The notes beneath the pieces are model-generated. The model worked only from the letters and a program-made list of their open reading frames with translations. It did no database searches and was not told the origin of the DNA. From Paenibacillus alba (GTDB taxonomy: Bacteria > Bacillota > Bacilli > Paenibacillales > NBRC-103111): a stretch of 64,000 bases of DNA. Shown here piece after piece: positions 28,976-38,434 of this stretch (position 1 is its first letter; every line of letters starts with the position of its first letter). Location: NCBI RefSeq assembly GCF_013204855.1, contig NZ_JABMKZ010000006.1, forward strand, positions 1 through 64,000. The letters are read 5' to 3'. The translations under genes and the position numbers were made by a program.

Positions 28976-30712
28976 CTATTTCAACACCGTAATCAGTCGA
29001 TTGACTTCGCCAGATGGGGTAAGGATCGATTCATATACGTTAACGCTCACGTTATTTTGGATTTGATCTGTTCTCAGATGCTGAAACGTTAACGTTTGCT
29101 TACCGTTCACCAAGCGGTCATTGCCTGTGAAAGGGAACGATTGGGAACCAAGGATGCTGCCGACAGGATCGACCAGTTCGAACTTCAGTTTGGAGAATGT
29201 AGGGTCCGTCAGCACCCGTGGATCGCGGTTCAGTTCGAGAAACATTTGCAATTTGTACGTATAGGAAATGGCGATCATCTGATCCGGTGACGTTATTTGC
29301 GTCAATAAATAGTCTTTAATGTCGAGCGTATACGGATACAGGGAAATCTTATGTCTGTCTTCCTTTCCCTGCGGGGTGACTTGCAAGGATGCGATTGTCG
29401 ATTTGTAGGCTGCTGCAGGACGGCTGCCGGAATCTCTGCTTAGCTGTTGCTGCAGCTTCATCGTAAACGTTTCGCCGGTCTCTGATACAGGCAGTGCAAA
29501 CGTATAGTTGACAACCGATGACGTTCCCGGAGCAATCGAATTCTGAACTTCGCTTTGCCGGATCCCTGTATAATCGTAACCCGCCGGGCTTTGCAATTCG
29601 GTTAGAAGTGCTGGAATCGGAAGGGTTGTTAGCCCTTTGTTCGTAAACTTAAATTTGGCTGCCGCAAGCTTGCTTCCCTGATCGGCATTGTCCGAGACGC
29701 GGAGCTCCGTCAGGGCTACCTCCAGATCCTGATGGATAGTATCATTCCATGCATCGAAGTTTATCGGTGAGTTATAGGCGTAGCTCGGGACATCCGGTTT
29801 GTCTTGCGCTAGATCGATGTTCAGCTTGCCGATGCCAAAGTTTGACGCTTTGACTGTGCCGTTTGCCTCCCTCTGCGTAAAGGTTTCGGTCGTCAATACG
29901 TTAAGGCTGGCGAGCACCGCGTCCATCTCCGTATGGATAGCGAAATGAACATATTTGCTTTCGCCTGGCTCCAAGGCTACTGGGTTTGCTTCAACCTGCT
30001 GACCTGTAAAAACGTTAGTTTTGGTTTTGCCGGCCAGCTCCAACGCGGGAACGGTCTCGACCCGGTCGGACGGGTTTGTGGCGAGCAGCTTCACAACATA
30101 GTCGGATCCGTCGTTCGAATTGGTTTTGCTTATGCTTATCGTTCGGTAGCTAAGAGGAGATTCGAGTGTCGGGATCGTGAACGATTCCCCCCACTTTTTC
30201 AACAACGCAGCATCTTTGAACCCGTCAAGCTTTCCGTTCCAAACGATTGCATTGATAGGGACCGTGAATATCGCTGTTTCCTGCTTTGGATATACATCTT
30301 TATTGACATCGATGAATGAAAGTTCGGCAAGGCTGATTTGACTCGAGCGGTTGACGACGAGCATGTAGGTCAACTCTACTTCCGCATCGGGCTGTATGCC
30401 GCGTTCGTTGGCGCTGCTGGGGCGCAAGGTGTATACGTAACCGTCCGGCGTTGTTACTCTGAGCTCATGATCGGGTATGCGCAGCGTACGGTTGCTTGTA
30501 TTGTTCATGCGAATCACTGCGCCGAGGCGGACGCCGCCAGTCGTCTTTTCATTAAAGACGCCCGTTACTCTGACATGGAGATCGGCATTCAGATTATACA
30601 CGGCGGCGCTAGCAGATTCTGCTGCTCCATTCGCGAATGCAGGGATCCCCGACATCAGCAGCGAGGACGCCAAAGCGAAGCTCAAAGTGGCTTGCTTGAA
30701 TCTTGTTTGCAT
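28976..30712 (-). CDS. Large secreted protein linked to RND efflux genes, function unknown
   Basis: A 578-residue protein with a signal peptide (cleavage near AFANGA, residue 28). The mature part looks like several immunoglobulin-like beta domains: repeated patterns of NTSNRTLRIPDHELRV and NKGLTTLPIPALLTEL, with VELTYMLVV and VVNYTFALPVS typical of beta strands facing each other. I recognise no enzyme motif or membrane anchor. AGGAGG precedes the ATG. It is the third gene of a minus-strand operon after an RND adaptor and pump (35 bp gap). A role as an extracellular part of the efflux system is possible in a cell with a thick wall, but unproven. Confidence 0.8.
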   Translation of the reverse strand: MQTRFKQATLSFALASSLLMSGIPAFANGAAESASAAVYNLNADLHVRVTGVFNEKTTGGVRLGAVIRMNNTSNRTLRIPDHELRVTTPDGYVYTLRPSSANERGIQPDAEVELTYMLVVNRSSQISLAELSFIDVNKDVYPKQETAIFTVPINAIVWNGKLDGFKDAALLKKWGESFTIPTLESPLSYRTISISKTNSNDGSDYVVKLLATNPSDRVETVPALELAGKTKTNVFTGQQVEANPVALEPGESKYVHFAIHTEMDAVLASLNVLTTETFTQREANGTVKASNFGIGKLNIDLAQDKPDVPSYAYNSPINFDAWNDTIHQDLEVALTELRVSDNADQGSKLAAAKFKFTNKGLTTLPIPALLTELQSPAGYDYTGIRQSEVQNSIAPGTSSVVNYTFALPVSETGETFTMKLQQQLSRDSGSRPAAAYKSTIASLQVTPQGKEDRHKISLYPYTLDIKDYLLTQITSPDQMIAISYTYKLQMFLELNRDPRVLTDPTFSKLKFELVDPVGSILGSQSFPFTGNDRLVNGKQTLTFQHLRTDQIQNNVSVNVYESILTPSGEVNRLITVLK

Positions 30713-30747
30713 GATAGTTGTTCCTCCTAAGAAAATCGGTTGGGCAT

Positions 30748-33700
30748 CTAGAGAGAAGTTGTTTCGCCCTGAGCAGGAAGGTTGGTCGTTGCCGCCCTAT
30801 TGCGCTTCAACTTGCGGTTATCCCTCCACAGGGCCAGCCGTAGATAGAAAGCAGGGACGATAATAAGCGTGAGCAGTGTGGAGACAATAAGCCCTGAGAT
30901 AATGACGACGGCCATTGGTCGCCATAAGCTGCCTCCCATAATAGCCATAGGCAGCAAACCGCCGATTGCGGTAGCGGACGTCATCAGAATGGGACGAAGC
31001 CGCGCACGGCCGGATTCGGCAATGGCATCATACAATTCCATGCCGTGATTTCTGGCGTCTTCAATAAACTCAACAAGCACGATGCCGTTGCGCACGACAA
31101 TTCCTGCCAAACTGACAAAGCCCATAAGCGCCATGAATCCGATTGGCGCACCCGTCACGAATAATCCGATCAGAGCGCCCCCCATGGCCAGATATACGGT
31201 CATCATGACTAGGAATGGTATGGATAAGGAATAAAATTGGATCGCAATAATGATGAAAATAAGGCATATGACAACGATCGAAAGCTTGCCGATGGAGGAG
31301 AAAGCATCGTTCCGGTCGGCGTTCTCGCCTGCAAATTCAATGGTATAGGCGTTTGGTTTTTGCAGTTTGCCAACTTGGTTTTGCAGCTCCGTGACAATAT
31401 CCGACGGCAATGTTCCGTCTGTGTAAGCTCTTACCGTGATCGTCCGCACCAAATTGCGGTGCTGAACGGAGGTGATCATGCGGTCGAACTGCACATTGAC
31501 GAACTGCTTGATCGGGTACAGCTGCCCGGATTGCGAAGGAACGAGCAGTTCTCCTATCGTTTCATTGGACGGCATTTGGTTTGCCTCGCTGAACAATGTG
31601 ACGGGAATATCTTCGTTGCCTAGTTGCAGTTTGGAAACTTCAATGCCGTCGGTTGCGAGTCGGGCGGTTCCCGACAAATCCTTCTCGGTGACGCCATAAT
31701 AACGCGCTTTCTCTTGATCGAGCTGCAGATCCATGGTAAACGTTTTATCACCAACGCTGTCGGAGACGTTGGCGGTGCCCGGGATGTTCTTCAGAATCGT
31801 TTGCACCTGCTTAGAGAGTGAGGTTAATTCGCTTAAATCCGGGCCGCTGATTCGAACAGCAATTGGCGCTCCGACCGGAGGGCCTTGTTCCAGTTCTCTG
31901 GGCAGCAACTCGATGTCGGGATATATGTGCTTCAGCTGCTCGCGCCAGTCGGATACAAGCTTGCCTGTATGGGTTCGGGACTCGTCGACCTTGACGTATA
32001 ATTGGCCTATTCTAGTTCCGACAGAATCGTTTTCCGCATAGTAAAACTTAGGTGTTGTCCTCCCAGCATAGGTGGAAACAGATTGAACCCCATCCTGCTT
32101 AGCCGCCCAAACCGATAAACTTTTCATCATATCGGCGGTTTGCTTATAGTCGGCGCTTACGGGCATCTTCACATCAAGCAAAAATTCGCTTCGTTCCGCA
32201 CTTGGAAAGTATTGAACGCCCAGCAGCGGCAGAAGTCCGTAGCTAGCCGTGCCGATAACGAGGCCTATCATGCCGGTTAACAGCGGTTTACGCAGCAGGC
32301 GGCGGATGAGCTTTTCGTAGTACTCGCTAAGGTGCCATAAGGGTTTTCCCAAAAGTCCCGGCAGCTTATTCTGGGCGTAGGCTCCTTTGCGTAGACTGCG
32401 TTCGCTGCTCCATTTGCGGAAAATCGGAATGATGGTTAACGACATGGCCATCGACGCGGCTAAAGTCAAGCTGACGACGACGGGAATCGGCTTGATAAAA
32501 TCCCCGATGTTGCCTTTCAAGAAAAACAGCGGGAAAAAAGCGGCCGCTGTGGCGATCGTTGCGGTAAGAATGGAAATCGAAACTTCCTGGCTGCCTTTCA
32601 GCGACGCATCCAGAGGAGAATCGCCAAGAGACAATCTGCGTTCGATATTATCGTTAACGACAATGGCATCATCGACAAGAATACCAAGGACAATGACCAG
32701 CGCGACGATGGAAATCTGATTGAGATCAATGGACGTCATGCTGATCGGGAGGAAGCCGAGCGCGATGGAAACGGGAATTGCGAGCGCGACAATAATGGAC
32801 GTTCCGAATGCGAGCCCCAGGATGCAGACAACCAGCACCGCACCCATCCCGATCAGCATTTCCCGTGACAAATCGGCAAACAGATGGTCGACGTTCTCCT
32901 TTTGCGTAAACAACGATACCATCGTCACATGCGCGGGGAGCTGAGCCTGCAATTCGGAAACCTTGGCGTCAATCCCTACTTGCAAGGTAGGAATGTTTTC
33001 TCCTTTGGCCGGATAAATGACGACATCGATAGCGGGTTTGCCATTATAGAAAACTTCCTCTTCCGTTTTCTGAGGGCCTACTTTAACCTCTGCGACATCT
33101 TTGATGCTCAGCGAATTGCCTTGCCCTGCCGGTCGGTAAATGACCGTATTGGCAATATCTTTGGCGGATTTCCATTCGCCCGTCAATTGAACGTAAGCGT
33201 TATTGTTATTGGCCGTTACGTTCCCGATCGGCGTGCGGTCGTGAGCGGTCGTGAGCGCCTGCATAACCAGCGTCCAAGGAAGCTGCAGGCTTTCTAGCTT
33301 CTCCTTGTTCAGTATCACCTTCACTTCCTGATCGGGAAGCCCTACGATTTCAACATCGCTGACGCCGGCAACCGTGCGCAGCTGATCTTTCCATGTTTCC
33401 GAAATGGGCCGCAAAGACTCCAACTCAGAAGGGTTTTCCACAATCAAATGAATGATTTGCGCCGATGTCTTGGCTAGATCATCATTGATTTCGGGTTGAT
33501 GTGCTTCTGCGGGCAGTTTATCTTGCGCTGACTGCACCTTCTGTCTGAGCGTATCCCAGGCCCGCTTGTTATCGGCCCCGGCTTGCATCTCAACGGTAAT
33601 GAAGGACACGTTGGTGGATGAAGTCGAATCGATCGACTTGATCGACTCCATCTCTCTGATCTTTTCTTCCAGCGGCTTGGTGACAAGCTGCTCGACCTTC

Positions 33701-33864
33701 TCCGGAGATGCTCCGGGATAGATCGTCTTCACCGTAGCCATGGATACAGTGATTTCCGGATTTTCACGCTGGCTTAACGATAAAAAGCTGAAGGTGCCCA
33801 GCAGCACGAGAACGACAAAGAATAGCAGGGTAATTTTTTGGTATTTGATCAGTTTGGCAATCAA
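30748..33864 (-). CDS. RND family efflux pump (AcrB/SwrC-like)
   Basis: A 1038-residue pump, full length for the family, with 12 membrane helices and two large extracytoplasmic loops. The proton-relay aspartates are in the fourth helix (GILVDDAIVVNDNIERR). The second half repeats the pattern (MGFVSLAGIVVRNGIVLVEF, then RLRPILMTSATAIGGLLPMA). Gram-positive relatives such as SwrC export surfactin and antibiotics. The start is TTG with GGAGGAG five bases ahead; no ATG fits the conserved N-terminus. It follows the adaptor gene by 44 bp. Substrate is unknown. Confidence 0.93.
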   Translation of the reverse strand: MIAKLIKYQKITLLFFVVLVLLGTFSFLSLSQRENPEITVSMATVKTIYPGASPEKVEQLVTKPLEEKIREMESIKSIDSTSSTNVSFITVEMQAGADNKRAWDTLRQKVQSAQDKLPAEAHQPEINDDLAKTSAQIIHLIVENPSELESLRPISETWKDQLRTVAGVSDVEIVGLPDQEVKVILNKEKLESLQLPWTLVMQALTTAHDRTPIGNVTANNNNAYVQLTGEWKSAKDIANTVIYRPAGQGNSLSIKDVAEVKVGPQKTEEEVFYNGKPAIDVVIYPAKGENIPTLQVGIDAKVSELQAQLPAHVTMVSLFTQKENVDHLFADLSREMLIGMGAVLVVCILGLAFGTSIIVALAIPVSIALGFLPISMTSIDLNQISIVALVIVLGILVDDAIVVNDNIERRLSLGDSPLDASLKGSQEVSISILTATIATAAAFFPLFFLKGNIGDFIKPIPVVVSLTLAASMAMSLTIIPIFRKWSSERSLRKGAYAQNKLPGLLGKPLWHLSEYYEKLIRRLLRKPLLTGMIGLVIGTASYGLLPLLGVQYFPSAERSEFLLDVKMPVSADYKQTADMMKSLSVWAAKQDGVQSVSTYAGRTTPKFYYAENDSVGTRIGQLYVKVDESRTHTGKLVSDWREQLKHIYPDIELLPRELEQGPPVGAPIAVRISGPDLSELTSLSKQVQTILKNIPGTANVSDSVGDKTFTMDLQLDQEKARYYGVTEKDLSGTARLATDGIEVSKLQLGNEDIPVTLFSEANQMPSNETIGELLVPSQSGQLYPIKQFVNVQFDRMITSVQHRNLVRTITVRAYTDGTLPSDIVTELQNQVGKLQKPNAYTIEFAGENADRNDAFSSIGKLSIVVICLIFIIIAIQFYSLSIPFLVMMTVYLAMGGALIGLFVTGAPIGFMALMGFVSLAGIVVRNGIVLVEFIEDARNHGMELYDAIAESGRARLRPILMTSATAIGGLLPMAIMGGSLWRPMAVVIISGLIVSTLLTLIIVPAFYLRLALWRDNRKLKRNRAATTNLPAQGETTSL

Positions 33865-33908
33865 GCGGACTCCTCCTTCTGTCCAGCTGTTCCGGTTAGA
33901 AGCCGAAA

Positions 33909-35216
33909 CTACTGGCCGGGCGCTACTTTCTCCATATGTTTAAGCTGGTACTGACCGGAGACGATTAGTAGCTCGCCTGCCTTAAGCCCTTGTGTAATTT
34001 CCGTCATGGCATCCTTGCTGCGGCCGAGCTTGACTGTCCTTTTTTCGGCATGGTCTCCATTCAAAATGAATACATAGGGCTCGCCATCTTCGCGCAGAAT
34101 GCTGTCCGCCGGCACGGAGATGACTTGCTGTTCGCCGCCTCCAGCAAGTAGAAGCTGCACGCGCATTCCCGGCTTAAGGCGGCCGTTCGCGTTCGCGGCT
34201 TCAAGTTCCAGGGAATAGGTTTTCGTCTGCGTATTGGCTGTGTTCGCCAAATAAGTCACTTTTCCCTCATATGTATCCGGGGAATCCGAATTATGAAACG
34301 ACAGGCTTTGTTTACCCTGCACGAGCGGCAAGTCCGCTTCCGTTACCTCGGCGCGAATTTTGATTGGCGCTTGCTGCTGCACGACGCCGATTTTTTGTCC
34401 TCTGGCAAGCGTCATTCCTTCTTCAATCGGCATCTCGGTCAAAAGTCCGGACGCAGGCGCCTTGACTTCAAAATAAGATAGGTTGACGTCCGCGTCCTGC
34501 AGATCGATATCGTTAGCCTGCAATTGGTACTCTATGGCGGCAAGCGGCTTGGTGCTTTGGAGCGTCTGAAGCTTCTGTTTCAAAGTTTGAAGATTGAGCT
34601 GCAACTGCTTGACTTGAGATTCCAATTGTTCTTTCTGGTCTTTCGTTGCCTGACCGGTGTCATAGTCGTTCAGAACCCGGTTATACTGCTTCGTGACATC
34701 GTCCAAGGATTGCTGGGTTATGGCCATATTGTTCGTTAATTCCAGAATACCGTCGTCCCAATCTTTTTTGGCCTTGGTCATCTGTTCTTCAAGACTGGCT
34801 CTGGCATAAAGCAGTTTTTGTTTCTGGCGAAGCAAATCTTTCTTATCCAGCTCGATGATCACATCGTCTTTTTGGACCTGATCCCCGCGTTTTTTCAATA
34901 CGGACTTCACATCGCCATCAACCTTCAGCATGACATTCAACTCCAGCGAAGGAATCACATCGGCTGTAAGTGTCTTGGCGCCTGCCCATGCTTGTGTGGC
35001 AACCGCAGCCGTTTTCACAGGTTTGCTCGCTGCCCCTGCTGCTTGCTCGGCAGTCGTCGCGGAAGATAACGCTGCTTCATTGGAACAGCCCGCAAGTGCA
35101 ATGGCGGTCAAAATTAAAAGAAAACCCGTTTTGCGCGACACGAATCTTCCGGTTGTCCGCACAAGATGATCTTTCGTTCGGTTTGGACGAGTAATAATGT
35201 TTCCCACACGCTCCAT
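33909..35216 (-). CDS. RND efflux adaptor (HlyD/AcrA-like membrane fusion lipoprotein)
   Basis: A 435-residue lipoprotein. Lipobox ALAGC places Cys at residue 44 after an unusually long positively charged leader. Then come a lipoyl half-motif (ELNVMLKVDGDVKSVLKKRG), a long coiled coil with Leu/Gln heptads (about 135-225), the second lipoyl half (VKAPASGLLTEMPIEEGM), and beta-barrel and membrane-proximal domains. It links the RND pump to the cell surface. ATG 35216 has GGGGAGG upstream; a GTG at 35141 would give a shorter leader but has a weaker site. It is the first gene of the operon, behind three operator-like palindromes. Confidence 0.9.
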   Translation of the reverse strand: MERVGNIITRPNRTKDHLVRTTGRFVSRKTGFLLILTAIALAGCSNEAALSSATTAEQAAGAASKPVKTAAVATQAWAGAKTLTADVIPSLELNVMLKVDGDVKSVLKKRGDQVQKDDVIIELDKKDLLRQKQKLLYARASLEEQMTKAKKDWDDGILELTNNMAITQQSLDDVTKQYNRVLNDYDTGQATKDQKEQLESQVKQLQLNLQTLKQKLQTLQSTKPLAAIEYQLQANDIDLQDADVNLSYFEVKAPASGLLTEMPIEEGMTLARGQKIGVVQQQAPIKIRAEVTEADLPLVQGKQSLSFHNSDSPDTYEGKVTYLANTANTQTKTYSLELEAANANGRLKPGMRVQLLLAGGGEQQVISVPADSILREDGEPYVFILNGDHAEKRTVKLGRSKDAMTEITQGLKAGELLIVSGQYQLKHMEKVAPGQ

Positions 35217-35275
35217 GTATTGGGCCTCCCCATCTAATAAATAACTTTATACAAGATTAGTTATATCAAAAAAAG

Positions 35276-35288
35276 TGACTGATGGTCA
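35276..35288. promoter_or_regulatory. TGAC-N5-GTCA operator-like site 1
   Basis: TGACTGATGGTCA is an inverted repeat 60 bp before the RND adaptor start. It is the closest of three such sites in this 416-bp intergenic region. Confidence 0.5.
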
Positions 35289-35388
35289 ATATGTTTCATT
35301 CGGTTTGGATGAATAATAATTTTCCCATCATAATTAATGATTAAGCGCCCTATTGCTCGCTTTAATAAATACATGGTGAGTGAATAAG

Positions 35389-35401
35389 TGACTATAGGTC
35401 A
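35389..35401. promoter_or_regulatory. TGAC-N5-GTCA operator-like site 2
   Basis: TGACTATAGGTCA, with the same arms as the site at 35276 and 113 bp away. Confidence 0.5.
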
Positions 35402-35410
35402 CTATTGTTT

Positions 35411-35426
35411 TTGGACCAGTGGTCAA
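35411..35426. promoter_or_regulatory. Operator-like site 3
   Basis: TTGGACCAGTGGTCAA is a 16-bp near-perfect palindrome ten bases from site 2, and shares its TGGTCA half with site 1. The arrangement fits a TetR-type repressor. Confidence 0.5.
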
Positions 35427-35494
35427 TTATTTTTTTGGCGATGGTTAGGAAAACAGAGGTATTTGAAAATTTACGAAAGATGAAGCCTAGCAGA

Positions 35495-35509
35495 GTGCAC
35501 AACTCTGGC
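35495..35509 (+). repeat. Left copy of 15-bp direct repeat near the edge of the AT-rich island
   Basis: GTGCACAACTCTGGC is identical to 40094-40108, and ATTTGTTTT follows both copies a few bases later. The copies enclose the AT-richer stretch with the GAF-LuxR and ABC genes. A 15-bp match alone can arise by chance in 64 kb; the position at the composition change is what makes it notable. Confidence 0.4.
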
Positions 35510-35632
35510 TGGGCCATTTGTTTTTTGAGGATTAAATGGAAATACTTGCTAAATTTAATGGTGTTAATGTAATATTTTATTACATGGAAATTGTCGGAAT
35601 AAGAGTATTTACGTCGGTGTGGGAGGGATCAG

Positions 35633-36451
35633 ATGAATATTTTTAGGGGGGAAACGGAGCATTCGTGGATACATCTATCAGAAATAGAAGCTGAGCAAAT
35701 AGAATTATGGAATGCGACTTTTACGAAAACAGGAATAGACCGAGATCATGCAACGTTACCATTTCGCTTAGTAGAGATACAGAGGCAAGAACAACTGATT
35801 AAAGAAAAATCTCTTATTGTAGTTGCTAAAGAAGAGGTAGATTCTCTCTCGAAAACGATATCGAATCCGCACTTAATTATTTTTACAAATCTGAACGGAG
35901 TGGCACTAGCCTTTATTGGGCCGGAAAATATAGTAAACATATTGGAGTCTGTGAATGTTGGTCTGGGGACCTCCTTTGCATTAGAGCATGCGGGCATTAA
36001 CGCTATTTCTCTTTCTATGCAATTGGATGCGTTGGTAGCCGTTCAGGGATTAGAGCACAGCATGACGTTTTTTTCGAAATGGAATTGCATGTGTTCCCCA
36101 ATTAAGCTTGGGAATGAACTAAGAGGTTACCTGAATATTTCCGTTTCCCTGACTGAGAATCTAAGTTTTGTTGCCTCGCTATTAAGACGGATGATAAGCG
36201 ATATAGAATCTCGAATAATGTTAGCTGACCCAATCAGGAAACAGGCTCTAATCTATGAGCATTTTGATCTCTATTCTCTAACAAATCGCGAAAAGGAAAT
36301 TGGTTTTGGCTGGTTGCAGAACCAAAGTGCTTTACAGATTTCACTTGCACTAGGTATTACTGAGGCCACGGTGAGGCACACGCTTAAGAAGGTTTATAGC
36401 AAGACGAAGTGTCATGATCGAGGGGGATTTATAAAGAAATTTTTTGTGTGA
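35633..36451 (+). CDS. GAF-domain LuxR-type transcriptional regulator
   Basis: A 272-residue protein. The N-terminal 200 residues match the GAF sensor of AcoR-type activators: GTSFALEHAGINAISLSMQL, then LEHSMTFFSKWNCMCSPIKL and GYLNISVSL. The sigma-54 ATPase module usual after this sensor is missing. Instead a LuxR helix-turn-helix closes the protein (LTNREKEIGFGWLQNQSA, then ALQISLALGITEATVRHTLK). GGGAGG lies upstream of the ATG. It precedes the ABC genes of the AT-rich island and is the obvious candidate to control them. The ligand is unknown. Confidence 0.85.
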   Translation: MNIFRGETEHSWIHLSEIEAEQIELWNATFTKTGIDRDHATLPFRLVEIQRQEQLIKEKSLIVVAKEEVDSLSKTISNPHLIIFTNLNGVALAFIGPENIVNILESVNVGLGTSFALEHAGINAISLSMQLDALVAVQGLEHSMTFFSKWNCMCSPIKLGNELRGYLNISVSLTENLSFVASLLRRMISDIESRIMLADPIRKQALIYEHFDLYSLTNREKEIGFGWLQNQSALQISLALGITEATVRHTLKKVYSKTKCHDRGGFIKKFFV

Positions 36452-36643
36452 ATACCCTATTTGTGGTATTTTATTACAAAATAATTGAAGTTAATATATA
36501 TATTAACAGTATTAATGGTATGCCTGAAGGCCGTAGCAGCTCTCGTGGCTTGCTCTTTCAGATTTTCTAGTTTAAGGATATTATTGTTAATTTTAATGTA
36601 ATGAGAATTGCTTGAGTTTAATTCTAGGGGATGAAATTCTGCG

Positions 36644-38416
36644 ATGTTTGTTCATTGGATCAAATGGAAAATTTATATTCGTTGGAAAAACGAATGGAAG
36701 AAGTTAACACCGACTTACATGTTCATATTTTTAGTTGATGTATTGAAAATGACTGTTTTTTTTTCTTTATCTTTGTTCATTCTGGATATTCTCATTGACC
36801 CGCCAGAAGAGGCATCTAAACTTCTTAATGAATATGCAGGGGGGCTGGCTAAGGAACTGCTGCAACAAGCACTACAACTTGAGGCAGATACCAGGTTAGT
36901 CTATATTTGGACCTCATTGTTCATACAATTAACGATCATGTCCATTATTTCAGGCGTGGAAGCTTCTAAGTGGGAATTGAGCCACAAGGACGACCTGATC
37001 CTGCATAATCTGCCGTGCAGCGAAAGGCAAAAAAAACTACTTCTATACAGCGAACAAATCGTCTGGCGCTTCAAACAACTGATTACGGGATTTATGCCAA
37101 TCTTACTAGCACTGCTCTTTCTCGTTTCATCCAGTTTTGGTCATTTTTTTGTGTTACTATGTATCATTTTCCTAACTTATTTCGTCCAGTCCCAGTTTGT
37201 TTCCAACTTACATAATTTAACTACCTTCATAAAAATGAGAAAAAGAGAATATGCCAAAGTTATTATTTTCCAATCTTTTGTCTTCAAGCTATCTTTGGCT
37301 GGTTTGGGCTATCTGTTTGGGACAACATTTATTCCTTGGGTCAATGCCTTTCCGCTATTAGGCAAACAAGTAGATGTACATGCCTTTGAGAATTGGCAAC
37401 TAGATGGACAACAACTTTTCTTTCAACAAGTATCTGTATTTTTGCAGTTCTTCCTACATGGTTATTGGCCGCATACGTTATTAGCCAGAACTGCTGTTGA
37501 TTCAGCTCATTTGCTTGGATGTATGTTTTACATTTTGATTGTAACACTTCTAACCTTATTATTGGCAATGTGCAACGCAAAGACAAATAAAGAACGTGAA
37601 ATGAAAGATAACCCGGTTTTCGAGAAATTTTTTCTTGCTATTGGTAAATATTTGGAGATTTCCGATTCTTTGATTGCTACCAGGATTAAACTGATGTGCA
37701 GATCTCAACAATTGCTGCAACGTCCTGCAGTTTTATTGGGAGGAGCCATAACTTGGAGTGTTGTCGGGGTATGTGCAGCTCTGCTTAGTCATACAGACTC
37801 CGTAAAAGTATTTTATTTAGTTTTGACCCTATGTGTATACATGTTGACTTACTTTCTCTCAACGTTATTATTCGATGACTTGTCCAGCCAGTTTTCTTTT
37901 GACAGTGATGGCAGGCAATTATCCTTATTTATTTTTGCTGGGTCCACATTATGGCACGTGTTTACACAAAAAATCCGAATATTTTTAATTGCTTCTGTGC
38001 CCATGTTTATACTAACTCAGCTCGTTATTGTAAGCAGCCTAACCCTAGTTAGCTGGAAGATAATCATTTTAATTCTGATAGTAACTATCATTAATTATGT
38101 TGCATTTGCCTTTGTAAATTATATTCCAAGCTTAACGCGCCCACATTTCGACTTTATGCATGTCGAACAACTGGATGATTATGCAGATAAAGGGATGATT
38201 AAGGCCATCTTAAGAACCACACTCTTGGGGTTCCTAATACCTATTATGCTACTGCCGCTTGCTTTTTATCTGGCTAACTATGTAGAAGAGGAAACCTTTG
38301 TTCTTTTACAATTAATCTGTGTTCCAATACTTACGATTGCGGCCGTTTGGTTAGGAGCTTGGTTGATCAAACGCAAAAATAACCGTTTGTTTACGATCGA
38401 AGAATTAAACCTATAA
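36644..38416 (+). CDS. Large ABC-2-like permease, EcsB/YthQ-like
   Basis: A 590-residue membrane protein with roughly 12 helices and Lys/Arg-rich ends. The opening (WKIYIRWKNEWKKLTPTYMF) and the pattern of widely spaced helix pairs recall EcsB/YthQ-type permeases but the protein is longer. It is directly followed by an ATPase gene 18 bp on, so the two form an exporter. EcsAB-type transporters act on peptides and membrane protein quality; here the substrate is unknown. The DNA is visibly AT-richer than the RND and MgtC genes on either side. GGGGATGAA precedes the ATG, a modest binding site. Confidence 0.75.
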   Translation: MFVHWIKWKIYIRWKNEWKKLTPTYMFIFLVDVLKMTVFFSLSLFILDILIDPPEEASKLLNEYAGGLAKELLQQALQLEADTRLVYIWTSLFIQLTIMSIISGVEASKWELSHKDDLILHNLPCSERQKKLLLYSEQIVWRFKQLITGFMPILLALLFLVSSSFGHFFVLLCIIFLTYFVQSQFVSNLHNLTTFIKMRKREYAKVIIFQSFVFKLSLAGLGYLFGTTFIPWVNAFPLLGKQVDVHAFENWQLDGQQLFFQQVSVFLQFFLHGYWPHTLLARTAVDSAHLLGCMFYILIVTLLTLLLAMCNAKTNKEREMKDNPVFEKFFLAIGKYLEISDSLIATRIKLMCRSQQLLQRPAVLLGGAITWSVVGVCAALLSHTDSVKVFYLVLTLCVYMLTYFLSTLLFDDLSSQFSFDSDGRQLSLFIFAGSTLWHVFTQKIRIFLIASVPMFILTQLVIVSSLTLVSWKIIILILIVTIINYVAFAFVNYIPSLTRPHFDFMHVEQLDDYADKGMIKAILRTTLLGFLIPIMLLPLAFYLANYVEEETFVLLQLICVPILTIAAVWLGAWLIKRKNNRLFTIEELNL

Positions 38417-38434
38417 GCAAAGAGGAAAATGCCA

